The notes beneath the pieces are model-generated. The model was not told where the DNA came from and made no database searches. It saw only the letters and a program-made list of their open reading frames with translations. Positions 42,666 to 53,680 of a stretch of DNA of 64,000 nucleotides are shown one piece after another. The number at the start of each line of letters is the position of its first letter. Positions within the stretch are counted from its first letter, which is position 1. Origin of the DNA: Drosophila miranda (taxonomy: Eukaryota > Arthropoda > Insecta > Diptera > Drosophilidae); contig NC_046677.1 of the NCBI RefSeq assembly GCF_003369915.1, positions 8,432,001 to 8,496,000 of the forward strand, read 5' to 3'. The position numbers were made by a program, and so were the translations under genes.

Positions 42666-45600
42666 CTAGTCCCGGGACACGGATCGCGAGGCCGACGAAT
42701 CGCCGCGACGGCGTGGTGGTGATCCTCCACGACGCACTGGGGGCGATGCTGAGCGTGATCCTCTATCCCGCTCATCATCATCATCCTCGTAGCGGCGCTT
42801 AGGTGGCGGCGGCGATGCGTCCACTGCCCCACTGCCATTGCGCTCATGGTCGCTGTAGCGTGACACCGAACCATTCTCATCGCGTCCATTTGAGCGGCCA
42901 GAGCGGCGAGCACCAGCGCCTACAGAGCCAGCGGAGCGACTGCGTGAACGAGTGCCACCAGACTTGGAGCGAGTGCGACGGCGACGGGATGTGCTACGAG
43001 ATCTGCTGAACGAGTTGCTTCTAGAATGAAACCAAGACCAGGATCTCAATTATTCATGATTTTTCAAATAATAAAAACAGTACAATCCCAACAAGTCCCA
43101 CAATACTCTCTCTTAGATACTACGCGCAAAGAAAATATCAATCCTACATTGCTCAGAGATTTATTCGAATAAACTACAACAGATCACAATTTTTAAAGGT
43201 ATTTAGAGAGACAGATCCCATGGATAATCGCAAACCACTCAGTGCTTGCCTCCCTTCTTCTTGTAGTGCTTGTGGCCGTGCTTTTTCGAGCCCTTTTTGC
43301 CATGCTCCTCCTTCTCCTCGTGGCTGTCACCGTACTTGTGCTCCTTCTTATACTTCTTGTGATCCTCGTCGTGGTGGCCCTTCTTGTAGTGACTGTTGTG
43401 CTTTTTGTGGCCCTTCTTCTTGCCAGCCTCGTGCTTCTCGCCCTTCTTGTGCTCCCCATGCTCCTCGGCATGGTGTTTGTGCTCTTTGCCGAACTTCTTG
43501 TGATGGCCGCCCTTGTGCTCGTCGTCGTAGAACTTCTTCTCCTTGTAATACTCGTCCTTGTTGAACTTCTTGTGGTATTCCATCTCCTTGTGGCCCTTCT
43601 TGTGCTTCTTTTTGTGATGGTGCTTGCCCCCCTTCTTGTGGGCCCCATGCTCGTGCTTCTCCCCGTGTTCGTCCTTCTCATCGTAGTGCTTTTTCTTCTT
43701 TTCGCCCTTGTCGCCATAATGGTGTTCGTGGTCCTCCTCCTCGTGATGCTTCTTCTCGTCCTCCTCCCACTCCTTGTGCTCCTTGTGGCCGTGGCCACCC
43801 TTGTGCTCCTCGTCGCCGTATTTCTTCTTCTCGTACTTTTCACCATCCTCTTCCTCCTCCTCGGAGGAGGCCTCCTTCTTCTTTGCCGCCGCGTACGTCA
43901 GCAGCAGGCCCAGGACCAACAGAAGCTTCAAATGGCCCCGCATATCGCATGGTATGTTGCCTCTACACTGAACCCACTTCCCAATTGAAGCATTCGCTTT
44001 TATACTCTGGCAATTGGGGACCGCAGAATGCCTGCTGATGAATGGTGTGCATGATGCAAGCCCCCTGCTACCTATCTGCTGACGTAAAACCTTTCTGCTT
44101 CATTGGTTGCCAGCGCTACACCGCAACAAATCGCAGCAGCAGCAGACTTCTTGCAACTCTCGGAGGGAGAAAGATTCGATTGAAGAATTTAATTTGCTGC
44201 AAATGTTGCCACACCAAAAGAATCATAAGGAAGGGGATTTGAGACAAATCAAACTATTCCCTTAGCTGTTTCCCGTAGCTTCAGGTTTTATTTACTAGTT
44301 GTTCTACAAATCTACACAGAGAAAAGACGTAACAGGAAGCATGTCCAACGAAGATCAAACGATCAACGATCTTCAAGGATCAAGACGGATCTGACATCGC
44401 GTGCCATGACCAAGACAAAGCCATCAACGTATGCAACGATCAGAACGGAGCTGCAAGCATCTCCTACGAACGCCTAGCCTTCTTTGCGTTCAATTCACTT
44501 GTTAGAAAATTGACTCTCAAAGCACCATAACATAAAAGAGCTGGTTCAGAAAGATACAAAACATATAAGATATAGTCCTGAAATACAAACAGAATATATG
44601 TTTTGTGAATATTACATTTTATTTCTAATGTACAACAAATAAACTTTACTCTGGCTGATAATTATATATTACTGTTCTCCTAATGTATAATGAAATGCTA
44701 CAAGTTAAGAGCCTAAAAACTATTCCCCCTCAAAGAACCAAGAGTCTTTATTCCTGCTGCTCCTTCTTGGACTTTTTCTTTTTCTTGGCTGGAGTTGGTG
44801 CCTCTTCGGGCTCCGGCTCTGGCTTGGGCTCCTCCTCGGGTGCCTCTTCATCCTTTTGCTTCTTCTTCTTCTTTTTCTTCTTCTCGGACTTTAGTTCCGC
44901 ATCCTCTTCGGCTGGCTCCTCCTTGACCTCCTTCTTGACTGGTGTGCTCTCCTCTTCTTCGGCCTCCGAGTGTTTGCGTTTCTTCACATTTAATGTGTTA
45001 TCCGCCTCGGGTTGATACGTGAACACCTCACTGCAAAGTTTCATGAAATAAAAATACATTAATATATAGAGACAAATCAGCATCTCGGAGAGATGTCTGG
45101 AAAGAGACTGGAACCCAAATTTCACTCAGACAGCCAAGGTTTATCGTCATAGTAATCAGATATATGCGAAACCTTTTTGATATCATCATAGGAAATGAGT
45201 TGCAGCCGCTCTCTCTGTCTCTAGCAATACATACCTCTTGGCTTGATATTTCTCAAACTTGGCCTTGGCCTTGCCCGTGCCAGACAACTTTCGCAGATTG
45301 CCCTCCTCCAGCAGGCGAAGACGAGCCTCCAGCTTCACCTTGTGCGCCGCACCGAGCTCAAAGGTCGCCTCCTCACCGAAGGCATCCACGCGGGTGGCCA
45401 GCGATGCTTTGGCCGCCAGCGAACGTGACATTTTGCCCTTGTTCTTTTGGCTCGCCTGTCCCACCAGCTGGGCGTGATAGATAAGACCATATTTGGGGGT
45501 GTCCTTTTTGGTTTTGAGGGCACGGAAGAGGGCCTTTTCGGCGCCCAGAATTTGTACTGTTGATGAGGGATGCTTGGCCAGGTTGATTAACGAACCGGCA

Positions 45601-47691
45601 TGGGCAATGAGACGGGCACCGACTGTGTCGCCGACCAGCACCGTAAGATTGGGTGCCATGGCCATCATGCGTGCCTTGAGGTAGTCATACAAATGCGTGC
45701 GATAGTCATTGATGGAGATAATCTCATCGCACAAGCACTGAATGTTCAGGACATCCTCCTCGGAGATCTCAGTGCCCATCGAGATTTCGGCTGCCTCCTT
45801 CACCTTCTCCTCAACGTCTTCGGGTAGGATATCGGACAAGTCGGCGGCCGCCATATTGTCCCTGGTGCCCACCAGCTTAATGGTCTTCACAAAGGCAACA
45901 TTGTCGGTTATGATCTTGCCCAGCTCGGGAAAGTGCCAGCCGTACCATTCCCTGGCCCTCATCATATAGTTGTTCAGCTCCTTGTCCAGATCATCGAGCA
46001 GACACTGGGCCTGCACAATCATGGTATCGATTTTGTCGGGCGAAAACTTCAGCTTGTAGCGTGACAGAGAGTGCGCCAGACCCAGGGCCATGGCCGTCAT
46101 CTCCTTCTTGGGCAGACCGCCCAGCAGACTGTCCGCCTGCTGGCGGATGCAACGCATCAGCTCCTGGACACCAGTGTTGTACACACACTGCATCGATAGC
46201 TTGTCCTTGATGGCTGTGCCCAGTTTGGCATCGGCCACGAGCAAGGGCGACTGCACTTCGTCGATTAGCAACTTTTTCAGCGTTTTCTTGAGGGGCTTGG
46301 CTACCTTGCCTTCGACCGCTGCCGTGGCGGCGGCCAGCGCCTCTGTGGTGTCGTTGAATTTCTCAAAATGCTTCAATTTCAGCAATTTGTTCGCCTTCTC
46401 CGGAGTCTCAAATTCCAAGTACAGATTATCGACCTGTTCGAGCTTCTTTTCATCCATCAGCTTGAAAATAGCGTAGCCCGCCGGCGTTTCGTAGAGCACA
46501 AACATTGTGTCACTTTGTGCTCATTTAGTTTTAATTTTTATTTATGAAAAATTAATAAAACACCCAGACGTCGGCACGAAACTTAACCTTCTTTTCTGTA
46601 TGCCGCGTGTAAAAGAAAAATCCAAAATGAAGCGTAAGCACGTGTATGCGAGCGGCGGCCAGGGTTGCCGTACAGTTTGCGCCTAACAGCACCTTTCTGG
46701 CCACTTCATCACGCTGCAGACTAATTCACCACGAAGAAACGCACTTGAAGTAAGAGATCGATGTAGTCAAGCGTCCCGATCATATGATACCCGGTATTTG
46801 TTCACAAGTGTTATTAATTAGGTATGACTATAAATATTAACATGCTAAATTTCACATCTTCGGCCGTATTTCGCCGAACAACACTTATGAATACTTGTAT
46901 GTACGACTTTTAATTAAACAAACACAAATAAGATATACCCTTGAATATGCGAATACCCAATACCTTGTAACGAGCACGTGTACGCTGTTACCAAGCAGCG
47001 GCTTGCGCATAAAAGCCACATTTTGTTCAACTTCATTTCGCGTCTAACAGCACATATTGACATACATTGTAGTGTTATTTAACATAACGCGCCTAACAGC
47101 ACAAGCAGTGCTAATTTTCTCCCCACACTCAAAACAATTTAAAAATGTTCTATAGAACATCCTCACGCATACATACACACATAAATATCCCTGTATGTAT
47201 GCGAAAATATCGCCATGTTTCATGAAAAAAAAAATGCAACAATAATGAATGAAATTTTTTACTAACCTGCGTCGCTGTCTTGCTTTACGCTCACGGCAAT
47301 GGCGGGCAAAATGTCCACGGCCGCCACATTCATAGCACTTATCGTCCCCACGGCCACCAGCACCACCGCGGTCGCGTCCTCCAGCACCTCCGCCACCTCC
47401 TCCTCCGCCGCCGCCTCCTCCTGCTCCCCCACCAGATCTTGCGTATTTACCAGTCGACAGCTCCACCCGAGCTCGGCGTCCACAAACAGTGCGGCCATCT
47501 AGACCTCGTACCGCATCCGCTGCATCTCTAGCGCTCTCGAACTCCACGAAGGCGAATCCTGGGGGGTTGCGGGCAATCCAGACGCTGCGCAGACTGCCGT
47601 AAGCTCCAAACACATACTCCAAATCATTTTTACGGGCGTTATTACCCAAATCTCCGACATAAACCTTGCGGTCACTCGGATGCCGCGACAT
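42666..47691 (-). CDS. x16: x16, SR-family splicing factor with CCHC knuckle (SRSF7/9G8 type)
   Basis: SR protein involved in splice-site selection and probably mRNA export. Two coding exons: 47691-47267 and 43020-42666, joined by donor CGCAG|GTTAGT and acceptor TTCTAG, for 259 residues. An RRM spans about 9-80 ([17 protein letters not shown]), followed by a Gly-rich linker, a CCHC zinc knuckle (Cys119, Cys122, His127, Cys132) and an RS domain ([20 protein letters not shown]) ending SRSVSRD. RRM plus knuckle plus RS is diagnostic for the SRSF7/x16 group. The 4.2-kb intron holds two complete genes on the same strand, a His-rich secreted protein and nop5. After the TAG stop the frame stays open for 17 more codons. 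The promoter is divergent from Hrb27C with a DRE upstream. Confidence 0.94.
43160..43165 (-). terminator. Poly(A) signal of the His-rich gene (AATAAA on minus)
   Basis: TTTATT on the + strand, 74 bp after the stop codon of the nested His-rich gene. Confidence 0.6.
43239..43943 (-). CDS. His/Lys/Glu-rich secreted protein, nested in the x16 intron
   Basis: A 234-residue intronless protein. Residues 1-20 ([20 protein letters not shown]) form a clear signal peptide. The rest is low-complexity, built from His, Lys, Glu, Gly and Tyr ([44 protein letters not shown]), beginning with an acidic [15 protein letters not shown] stretch. Such proteins in insects are often annotated histidine-rich or DUF4779-like. 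Metal, water or extracellular-matrix binding is conceivable, but no function is established by the sequence. It has its own TATA promoter and poly(A) signal inside the x16 intron, on the same strand as x16, so it is likely expressed in a restricted tissue. The long hydrophobic frame on the opposite strand is only its mirror image. The D. melanogaster counterpart was not recognised. Confidence 0.85.
   Translation of the reverse strand: MRGHLKLLLVLGLLLTYAAAKKKEASSEEEEEDGEKYEKKKYGDEEHKGGHGHKEHKEWEEDEKKHHEEEDHEHHYGDKGEKKKKHYDEKDEHGEKHEHGAHKKGGKHHHKKKHKKGHKEMEYHKKFNKDEYYKEKKFYDDEHKGGHHKKFGKEHKHHAEEHGEHKKGEKHEAGKKKGHKKHNSHYKKGHHDEDHKKYKKEHKYGDSHEEKEEHGKKGSKKHGHKHYKKKGGKH
43966..44004 (-). promoter_or_regulatory. 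TATA + initiator promoter of the His-rich gene
   Basis: TATAAAAG at 44004-43997 and an initiator TTCAGTG at 43972-43966, whose A at 43969 would be the transcription start, about 26 bp upstream of the ATG. The TATA-to-start spacing (about 35 bp from the first T) is slightly long but workable. Confidence 0.65.
44748..46505 (-). CDS. nop5: Nop5/Nop58, box C/D snoRNP core protein
   Basis: Nucleolar core protein of box C/D snoRNPs, which with Nop56, fibrillarin and 15.5K directs rRNA 2'-O-methylation and early pre-rRNA processing. Two exons: 46505-45235 and 45030-44748 (donor AAGAG|GTATGT, acceptor TTTGCAG), 517 residues. It starts [21 protein letters not shown], the NOP5 N-terminal domain. A NOSIC/coiled-coil region follows ([15 protein letters not shown]), then the Nop domain ([66 protein letters not shown]). 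It ends in a Lys/Glu tail ([30 protein letters not shown]) typical of Nop58. The intron holds a box C/D snoRNA. The stop TAA overlaps an AATAAA hexamer, and another AATAAA lies about 130 bp further on. The whole gene sits in the x16 intron on the same strand. Confidence 0.96.
45119..45196 (-). ncRNA. Box C/D snoRNA in the nop5 intron
   Basis: All hallmarks are present in order on the nop5 strand: terminal stem ATTTC (45196-45192), C box ATGATGA (45189-45183), D' box CTGA (45159-45156), C' box ATGACGA (45150-45144), D box CTGA (45129-45126), and the pairing GAAAT (45123-45119). Length is 78 nt. It is placed in the single nop5 intron, 38 nt after the donor and 88 nt before the acceptor, the usual setting for intron-processed snoRNAs. 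The guide next to D ends ACCTTGGCTGT, complementary to ACAGCCAAGGT, and resembles a segment of 28S rRNA as I remember it (ACAGCCAAGG). The target assignment is inference. Confidence 0.85.
46506..47264 (-). other. x16 intron segment carrying the nop5 promoter
   Basis: About 760 bp between the nop5 start and the x16 donor. No TATA box near nop5, and no open frame of note apart from the x16 exon reading on past its donor. Contains the three-copy motif described separately. Confidence 0.55.
46679..47102. repeat. Three copies of a GCGYCTAACAGCAC motif
   Basis: GCGCCTAACAGCAC at 46679-46692, GCGTCTAACAGCAC at 47040-47053 and GCGCCTAACAGCAC at 47089-47102, all in the same orientation, within the x16 intron upstream of nop5. 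In the transcribed (minus) sense this is GTGCTGTTAGRCGC. The significance is unknown. Confidence 0.6.
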
Positions 47692-47956
47692 TGTGAATGT
47701 AGTTTTTGATTTAGCTTGGGGCTGTTAATGTGGCAGCGGCAGCAGCGGCAGCAGCAGCGGCAGCAGAAAAAATCGATGCGGTACGAAAATGTACTTTACA
47801 CTGCACTCACGGAAACACTGTCGGCTAGAAAAACTGGCGGTTGCTTTTCATTACTTTACGCGACTGTTTTTCCCAATTTTTTAGTGAGAGAATTATATTT
47901 ATTTCTGCACCATTTCAGCATTTACCGGGTAGCGTAGCACAGCAGAAAATAATGGT

Positions 47957-47964
47957 TATCGATA
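47957..47964. promoter_or_regulatory. DRE site TATCGATA in the x16/Hrb27C divergent promoter
   Basis: Perfect DREF-binding octamer about 270 bp upstream of the x16 ATG and 100 bp left of a motif-1 element, in the gap between the two divergent genes. Confidence 0.7.
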
Positions 47965-48053
47965 TATTAAATTGCAAACAAATGACAGCTTAGAGATGGG
48001 ATGGAGAGCGAAATCCCAGAGACGCTATAATCCGATAAACTATTGCGACTGTA

Positions 48054-48063
48054 CAGTGTGACC
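48054..48063 (+). promoter_or_regulatory. Core promoter motif 1 (CAGTGTGACC), likely Hrb27C start region
   Basis: CAGTGTGACC is the reverse complement of GGTCACACTG, the M1BP-bound motif 1 found at TATA-less Drosophila promoters, usually just around the start site. Confidence 0.65.
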
Positions 48064-48259
48064 ATAGGGCGTGCACGAAAACTGCTATCGAGTACATTAA
48101 ACGTGGCGGTGGCGATTCTATCATAAGTTAGGTTATATCGTATGCATCAAAATCATACAATTATTTATAAGCTAGTTTTTTAAGGAAAAAACACTTAAAT
48201 TTAGTGAATTTGCAGTGCGAAATCTTTAAAAAACCACAGACGAACACTTGGCACAAACG
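48064..48259 (+). other. Hrb27C: Probable noncoding first exon of Hrb27C
   Basis: Begins near motif 1 and ends in a consensus donor (CAAACG|GTAAGC at 48259/48260). The reading frames are closed. The next leader segment lies in the AT-rich 49-50.3 kb region, where TTTTTAG at about 49986 is one possible acceptor. Between them (48.3-49.9 kb) I see nothing coding. Confidence 0.5.
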
Positions 48260-50370
48260 GTAAGCATGGAAAACAACTCAAATCTACATTTTACATAACA
48301 ATTACGGTGCTTTAACAAAATGCCTGCCTCTGCCTTGCCTTTCCAAAAAGGTTGAATACTCGACGCAGCTGCCGTTGCTTGGTGTGGTGTGTGTAAATTT
48401 TATTTGATTCGACTGTGCACCGCAAGCAATGAGACCAGCAGCTTTTTGTTTTTAAACCAATGTTCGTGATTTTTAATTGTGCTTATGCTGGCCCCAATGG
48501 CTGCAGTTTTTCCGTGCCACTTACAACATTCTTTTTTCGCCCAATAAAGTGGAAAATTTCATATTTTTATACATACATACAAAAAATGCTATGTATAACA
48601 CCACACCAACACATACACACACGAGTACAAATCGGTCGGTTCGGTCTGTCGGCGGCCATTCGCGACACACACGTACACGCATACATCCGTCCGGCCAACT
48701 CATGAACCCACACACATGCATGTGCATAAAGATTGCGGTGCAAAATACAAAAATCATGCGAAATTTTTAAAATTGCGTAGTAGAAATCTTAGTTAATTCA
48801 ACAATAATTTCTCCTGCCAAAAAACGTAAATCTACAAGCAGTACAAGTGTTGTGTTTTGGTGAATAATGAAAATTGCCGGCATCAGTAAATTCAAATACC
48901 CATATTTGCTTTAAAAAAAAAAGTATTAAAGGCCATGTGAAATTCGCCTGTATCAAGAGCATTTAGACCCAGAAGACATTTCTTAATACATTTCTTTGTT
49001 GAAGCATTTTTTCCTCAGGCACGTCTTCCATTTTGTTTTTTTTTTCGTTGCCGTCGCTGTCGCTGCTGTTGTCTGTGGTGAATTTCCCACATTTTTCGTG
49101 AGATTCAGTCAGTTCTGCGAGAAGTGCGTGGCTGGAGATAGGTTCCGATTAATTAAAGCCCACAGAGAAGTGATTCTTTTTTATTTTAGAATTAACATTT
49201 TATGTGGCTTGCGTTTTGAGGGCATTGCTTCTTGGTACGTTTCTTTGCGCTGTACATTCGCTTTCACGTCGCCACAGAGCGTTGCCACACGTTTGGACTT
49301 GTGAGTGGGAAAATTTCCGCGAGACACGAGACAGCTCAATAAAGAATATATTTCAGTGCTTCAGATACAAGGATTACATGAACTTTCACATTTCGAGATA
49401 TTGGTAGGGTTGGGTGTTTACATGACCCATCTGGCAATACCTGGCAAATGGCGCGCAAATGTGGTGGGACCGGACCGGCAGTGTTCTGTTTTCACCTTGG
49501 GAATAAGTTCGTTGTTCTCATTGATAGGCGGTATCTGTGTGGGTGTGTGTGCGAGAGTGAGTGTGTTCGTGTGGGACAGAGACTGAGGCTGGGGATATTG
49601 CTACACTAACAACAACGCTCGTGACACAGCGAAAAGAAAACAATACTTTCACGCAGCAGTGTAAAAAAGAGGAAGCAGAAGCAGCAGAAAACAGTTTGTG
49701 AACCGCACGAAGAGCAGAGCAAGCGGAGCGTTGCAAACAACCGAACAACTTGTGAACGTGTACAAAAAAAGCAGTTAGACGGCAAAAACACATATGTAGA
49801 CTCACTCGCTCACAAATGCCTTTGCATGAGAATGTATGTGTACCGGCCGGTTGCCGCTGCCTACCTGCGCCTTTCATAATTATCTATGCCTATTTCGGTT
49901 GCTCCCTATGCCTACGTGTTGGTGTGTCTGCGTATTTTGTCATCTTCGCTCTTGCCTTGCTCCTTTTCGTACCGAACTTTAGTTTTTAGCCAAGAAAAAG
50001 AAGAAGTGATTTTGATTAACAATTTCTTTTAATCGTTCTGTATCTTTCCATGTGTACGCCACCACAATCACGACAACGATTCCATCTTGTAGAAAGTTAC
50101 GTGTGAACGTCGTGGCTTTTGTTTAGTTATTTTGAAGGAGAGAAGAAATTTGGCAACTTTGAAATCAATCCAAAATATAACATAACAGAAACCATAACAG
50201 CAACGCAACCAGCAACTATAACAGTGTAAAAAGTAAAGAAAAACAGTGCGAGACCCAAGCGAGAAGACATTTTATTTCTTATACACCCGTGTGAATAAAA
50301 CAGCAGCAAAATTACGTCAATTATTGAAAACCTACCCGGCGCAATAGCTCACAATCACCAAAACAACATC

Positions 50371-51721
50371 ATGGAAGAGGACGAGAGGGGCAAACTGTTT
50401 GTAGGCGGACTATCGTGGGAGACAACGCAGGAGAATCTGTCGCGTTACTTCTGCCGCTTCGGCGACATCATCGATTGTGTCGTTATGAAGAACAACGAGA
50501 GCGGCAGGTCGCGTGGCTTCGGTTTCGTCACCTTTGCCGATCCCACCAATGTAAACCATGTGCTGCAGAACGGTCCGCACACGCTCGATGGCCGTACCAT
50601 CGATCCGAAGCCATGCAACCCACGCACGCTTCAAAAGCCGAAGAAAGGCGGCGGCTACAAGGTGTTCCTCGGCGGTCTCCCATCGAACGTAACGGAAACC
50701 GATCTGCGTACCTTTTTTGGTCGGTACGGCAAAGTGACCGAAGTGGTTATCATGTACGATCAGGAGAAGAAGAAATCCCGTGGTTTCGGATTCCTGTCCT
50801 TCGAAGAAGAGTCGTCGGTTGAGCATGTGACCAATGAGCGGTACATCAACCTGAACGGCAAGCAGGTATGTTGCCTTACTGGTCCTCAATTCGCACCTAC
50901 TTTGTCCTTTGTCCTCATTGTTGCCCTATTCTTGTTGCCTCGTTCCACAGGTGGAGATCAAGAAGGCCGAGCCTCGTGACGGATCTGGCGGACAGAACTC
51001 GAACAACAGCACGGTTGGTGGTGCCTATGGCAAGATGAACAGCGAGTGCAGCCACTGGGGACCCCATCATGCTCCGATGAACATGATCCAGGGCCAGAAC
51101 GGTCAGATGGGTGGTCCGCCACTGAATATGCCGATCGGTGCGCCAAACATGATGCCCGGCTATCAAGGCTGGGGCACCTCGCCGCAGCAGCAGGGCTATG
51201 GCTATGGCAACAGCGGCCCAGGATCGTACCAGGGCTGGGGCGCACCACCTGGCCCTCAGGGCCCACCACCTCAGTGGTCGAACTATGCTGGACCCCAGCA
51301 GACCCAGGGATACGGCGGCTACGATATGTACAACTCGACATCGACGGGTGCTCCTTCTGGACCGTCTGGCGGTGGCAGCTGGAACTCGTGGAACATGCCG
51401 CCCAATTCGGCTGGACCAACTGGAGCACCAGGAGCTGGGGCGGGCACCGCCACGGACATGTACTCGCGAGCCCAGACCTGGGCTGCGGGCGGTCCTTCAA
51501 CCACTGGACCTGTGGGCGGTATGCCGCGCACTGGACCCGGCAACTCGGCCTCAAAGTCGGGCTCCGAGTATGACTATGGTGGCTATGGCTCCGGCTATGA
51601 CTACGACTATAGCAATTACGTTAAGCAGGAGGGGGCATCCAACTATGGTGCCGGCCCTAGGTCAGCGTATGGCAACGACAGCTCCACACAGCCGCCGTAC
51701 GCAGCCTCTCAGGCTGTTTAA
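50371..51721 (+). CDS. Hrb27C: Hrb27C/hrp48, hnRNP A/B-type RNA-binding protein
   Basis: Abundant hnRNP that regulates splicing (for example P-element silencing) and localisation and translation of mRNAs such as oskar and gurken. Two coding exons, 50371-50865 and 50951-51721, split by an 85-bp intron (CAG|GTATGT, TTCCACAG), for 421 residues, the length I recall for D. melanogaster. RRM1 has RNP2 LFVGGL (9-14) and RNP1 RGFGFVTF (48-55). RRM2 has VFLGGL (from 98) and RGFGFLSF. After about residue 180 comes a Gly/Pro/Tyr/Gln-rich prion-like domain (QGYGYGNSGPGSYQGWG, YDYGGYGSGYDYDYSNY). If the intron is retained, the protein would stop after RRM2 with an unrelated tail. It shares its upstream region with divergent x16 and has an unusually long 3' UTR. 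Confidence 0.96.
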
Positions 51722-53680
51722 GGCGATATAGGAACATGTTGTCGTGTCGCCGTCGTCGTCGTCGTCGTACTCGTCGTCGGTGAATGATGAAGAAGACAAA
51801 AAAGATGGTGGTAATTGTAAGCTAAAGCGTCGTCTGTTCGTTTTTATTTCAGATCAGATCAGTTGTTGAAATTAATATTTAACTCGTGTACAACCCTAAT
51901 TTAAAGCAAACACAAATTTAACACCAGAGAATAACTAGCGACAAGTCAGATTCATAGATATATGTATATTTATATATATATATATACATGTATGTTCTAT
52001 AGCAATGAGTATGTAATAATTCATAGGCAACAACAACAACAAAAACAACATCAACACTCAACGAAACACACCAAACCATACCATACCACAACATGAAACA
52101 GCACAGCAACACACAACATTTCTCATGCGCCTCCGCCAGAACTCACACACACCGCGCGTACTGTATATCCTACTGTATCCTAAGCCAACATTTACCTATA
52201 CCAACCACCATCCAATCCAATACAGAAACCTAGAAGAACTAACAACCAGAGCCCGTAGGTACCGATACACATGGCATTAACAGAATATAGAATTGTGAAG
52301 ATTTAAACGTAATGATTTACACGTATAAAGTTTAGCTAATTAGATACAAGATCATGGATGAGAAGTGTGCGAAATACCAACAAAAGGAAAAAAGAACTTA
52401 TAATTTTATTTAAAACGTAAACAAGTAAAGATCCCTTTATTACTAAAATTAGTAAATACAAATTCGAAATTGTACATTTTAATGCAAAAGCCAGTCGGCC
52501 AGCCACCGACTTCGTCGTGTGCCCCACAGCCCATCCTCTGCAAGAGACAGACCATACACAAAATCTCTACCACCAATTGACAGGGCGACAAGGTGTAGTA
52601 CCAGTGTGGGAGTTTGAGAAGGAATCCAATCCACAAAAACACCATTGATATTTCGAGAACTCCCTGTTTGGTGCTTGCCTTAGCCTTGGGCCATTCTATC
52701 TAAAATTGTTTTATTGCTTGGTGGGTGGAAAGATGGATAGGCGGATTGGGTCGGAGGTTGGTACGATACGAGAAAGATACGTTACAAAATTAAAAATTTA
52801 CCATTTAAAGTAAACAAAACAAAAACTAGCTAAAAGTTAAACTACATATATAAAGAAACCTAATTGATAAGCGTATGTCGTCGTTTACATCTAAGCGAAA
52901 GTTGAACTTGAAACTAGAATTATATAGTGCGTTGGATTTATTATTTAGTTAAAGAGAAAGTGAAATGCTACCGATACTGAGAAGGCAGGCGGAAAGTTAG
53001 CAGAAGTAAAATGCTTAATGGATATGAGATATGAGAAGCGTAAACCACAAAAAATACGAAACACACTCTTAACAAATATACATAAAAACTATATACATAC
53101 ATACTTATATACCATATATATATAACGAGTATATATACAAAAGAAACGAGAAAAAGAGTAAAAAAAAGAGCAAAAGGAAACGTAAATTTAAACATACAGT
53201 TAATGATAATAAAAAGGGAAGCAGGGAGGCAGAAAGGAATAAGGATTGAGGACAAAAGTTACAAGAGAGAGGGAAAAACGATGCTTAAGAGTTGCGTTGC
53301 ACATTTTTTTCAAATTTTCATCGTTTGCCAAGCAGACAAGAACAACAACAACAGCCGCCGGAAGAGAAGAACATCATCTAACGACAACCAGAAGGTGCGA
53401 AGGTGTGCGTCACTCTACAAACAACACCACTGAAAAAGAACAACGTGCGCGCACACCCCACCACCCACCATTCACTTAAACAACAACTGAAAACCACACT
53501 AGCGAGCGAGGCAGAGAGAATGGAAAGAAAGAAGGGAAAGTGAAAGATGAAGAAAAAAAGAAAGAAAGTAAAAAGGAAGAAATAATTGCATACAACAGCA
53601 AGCAGAAAAACTTTGATTGATTATATACATAACATATATATATATCTTTAATTACTTATACATATTTACTCTTAACTACT

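Noticed and set aside
43242..43988. 248-codon very hydrophobic frame (poly-Leu/Val) on the + strand
   Set aside because: It is the complement of the Lys/Glu/His-rich secreted protein gene on the minus strand, which has signal peptide, TATA box and poly(A) signal. The hydrophobicity follows from complementing AAG/GAG codons.
47044..47266. Extension of x16 past the exon-1 donor ([10 protein letters not shown]...)
   Set aside because: Unspliced intron reading. The donor CGCAG|GTTAGT and the in-frame RS exon explain the gene better.
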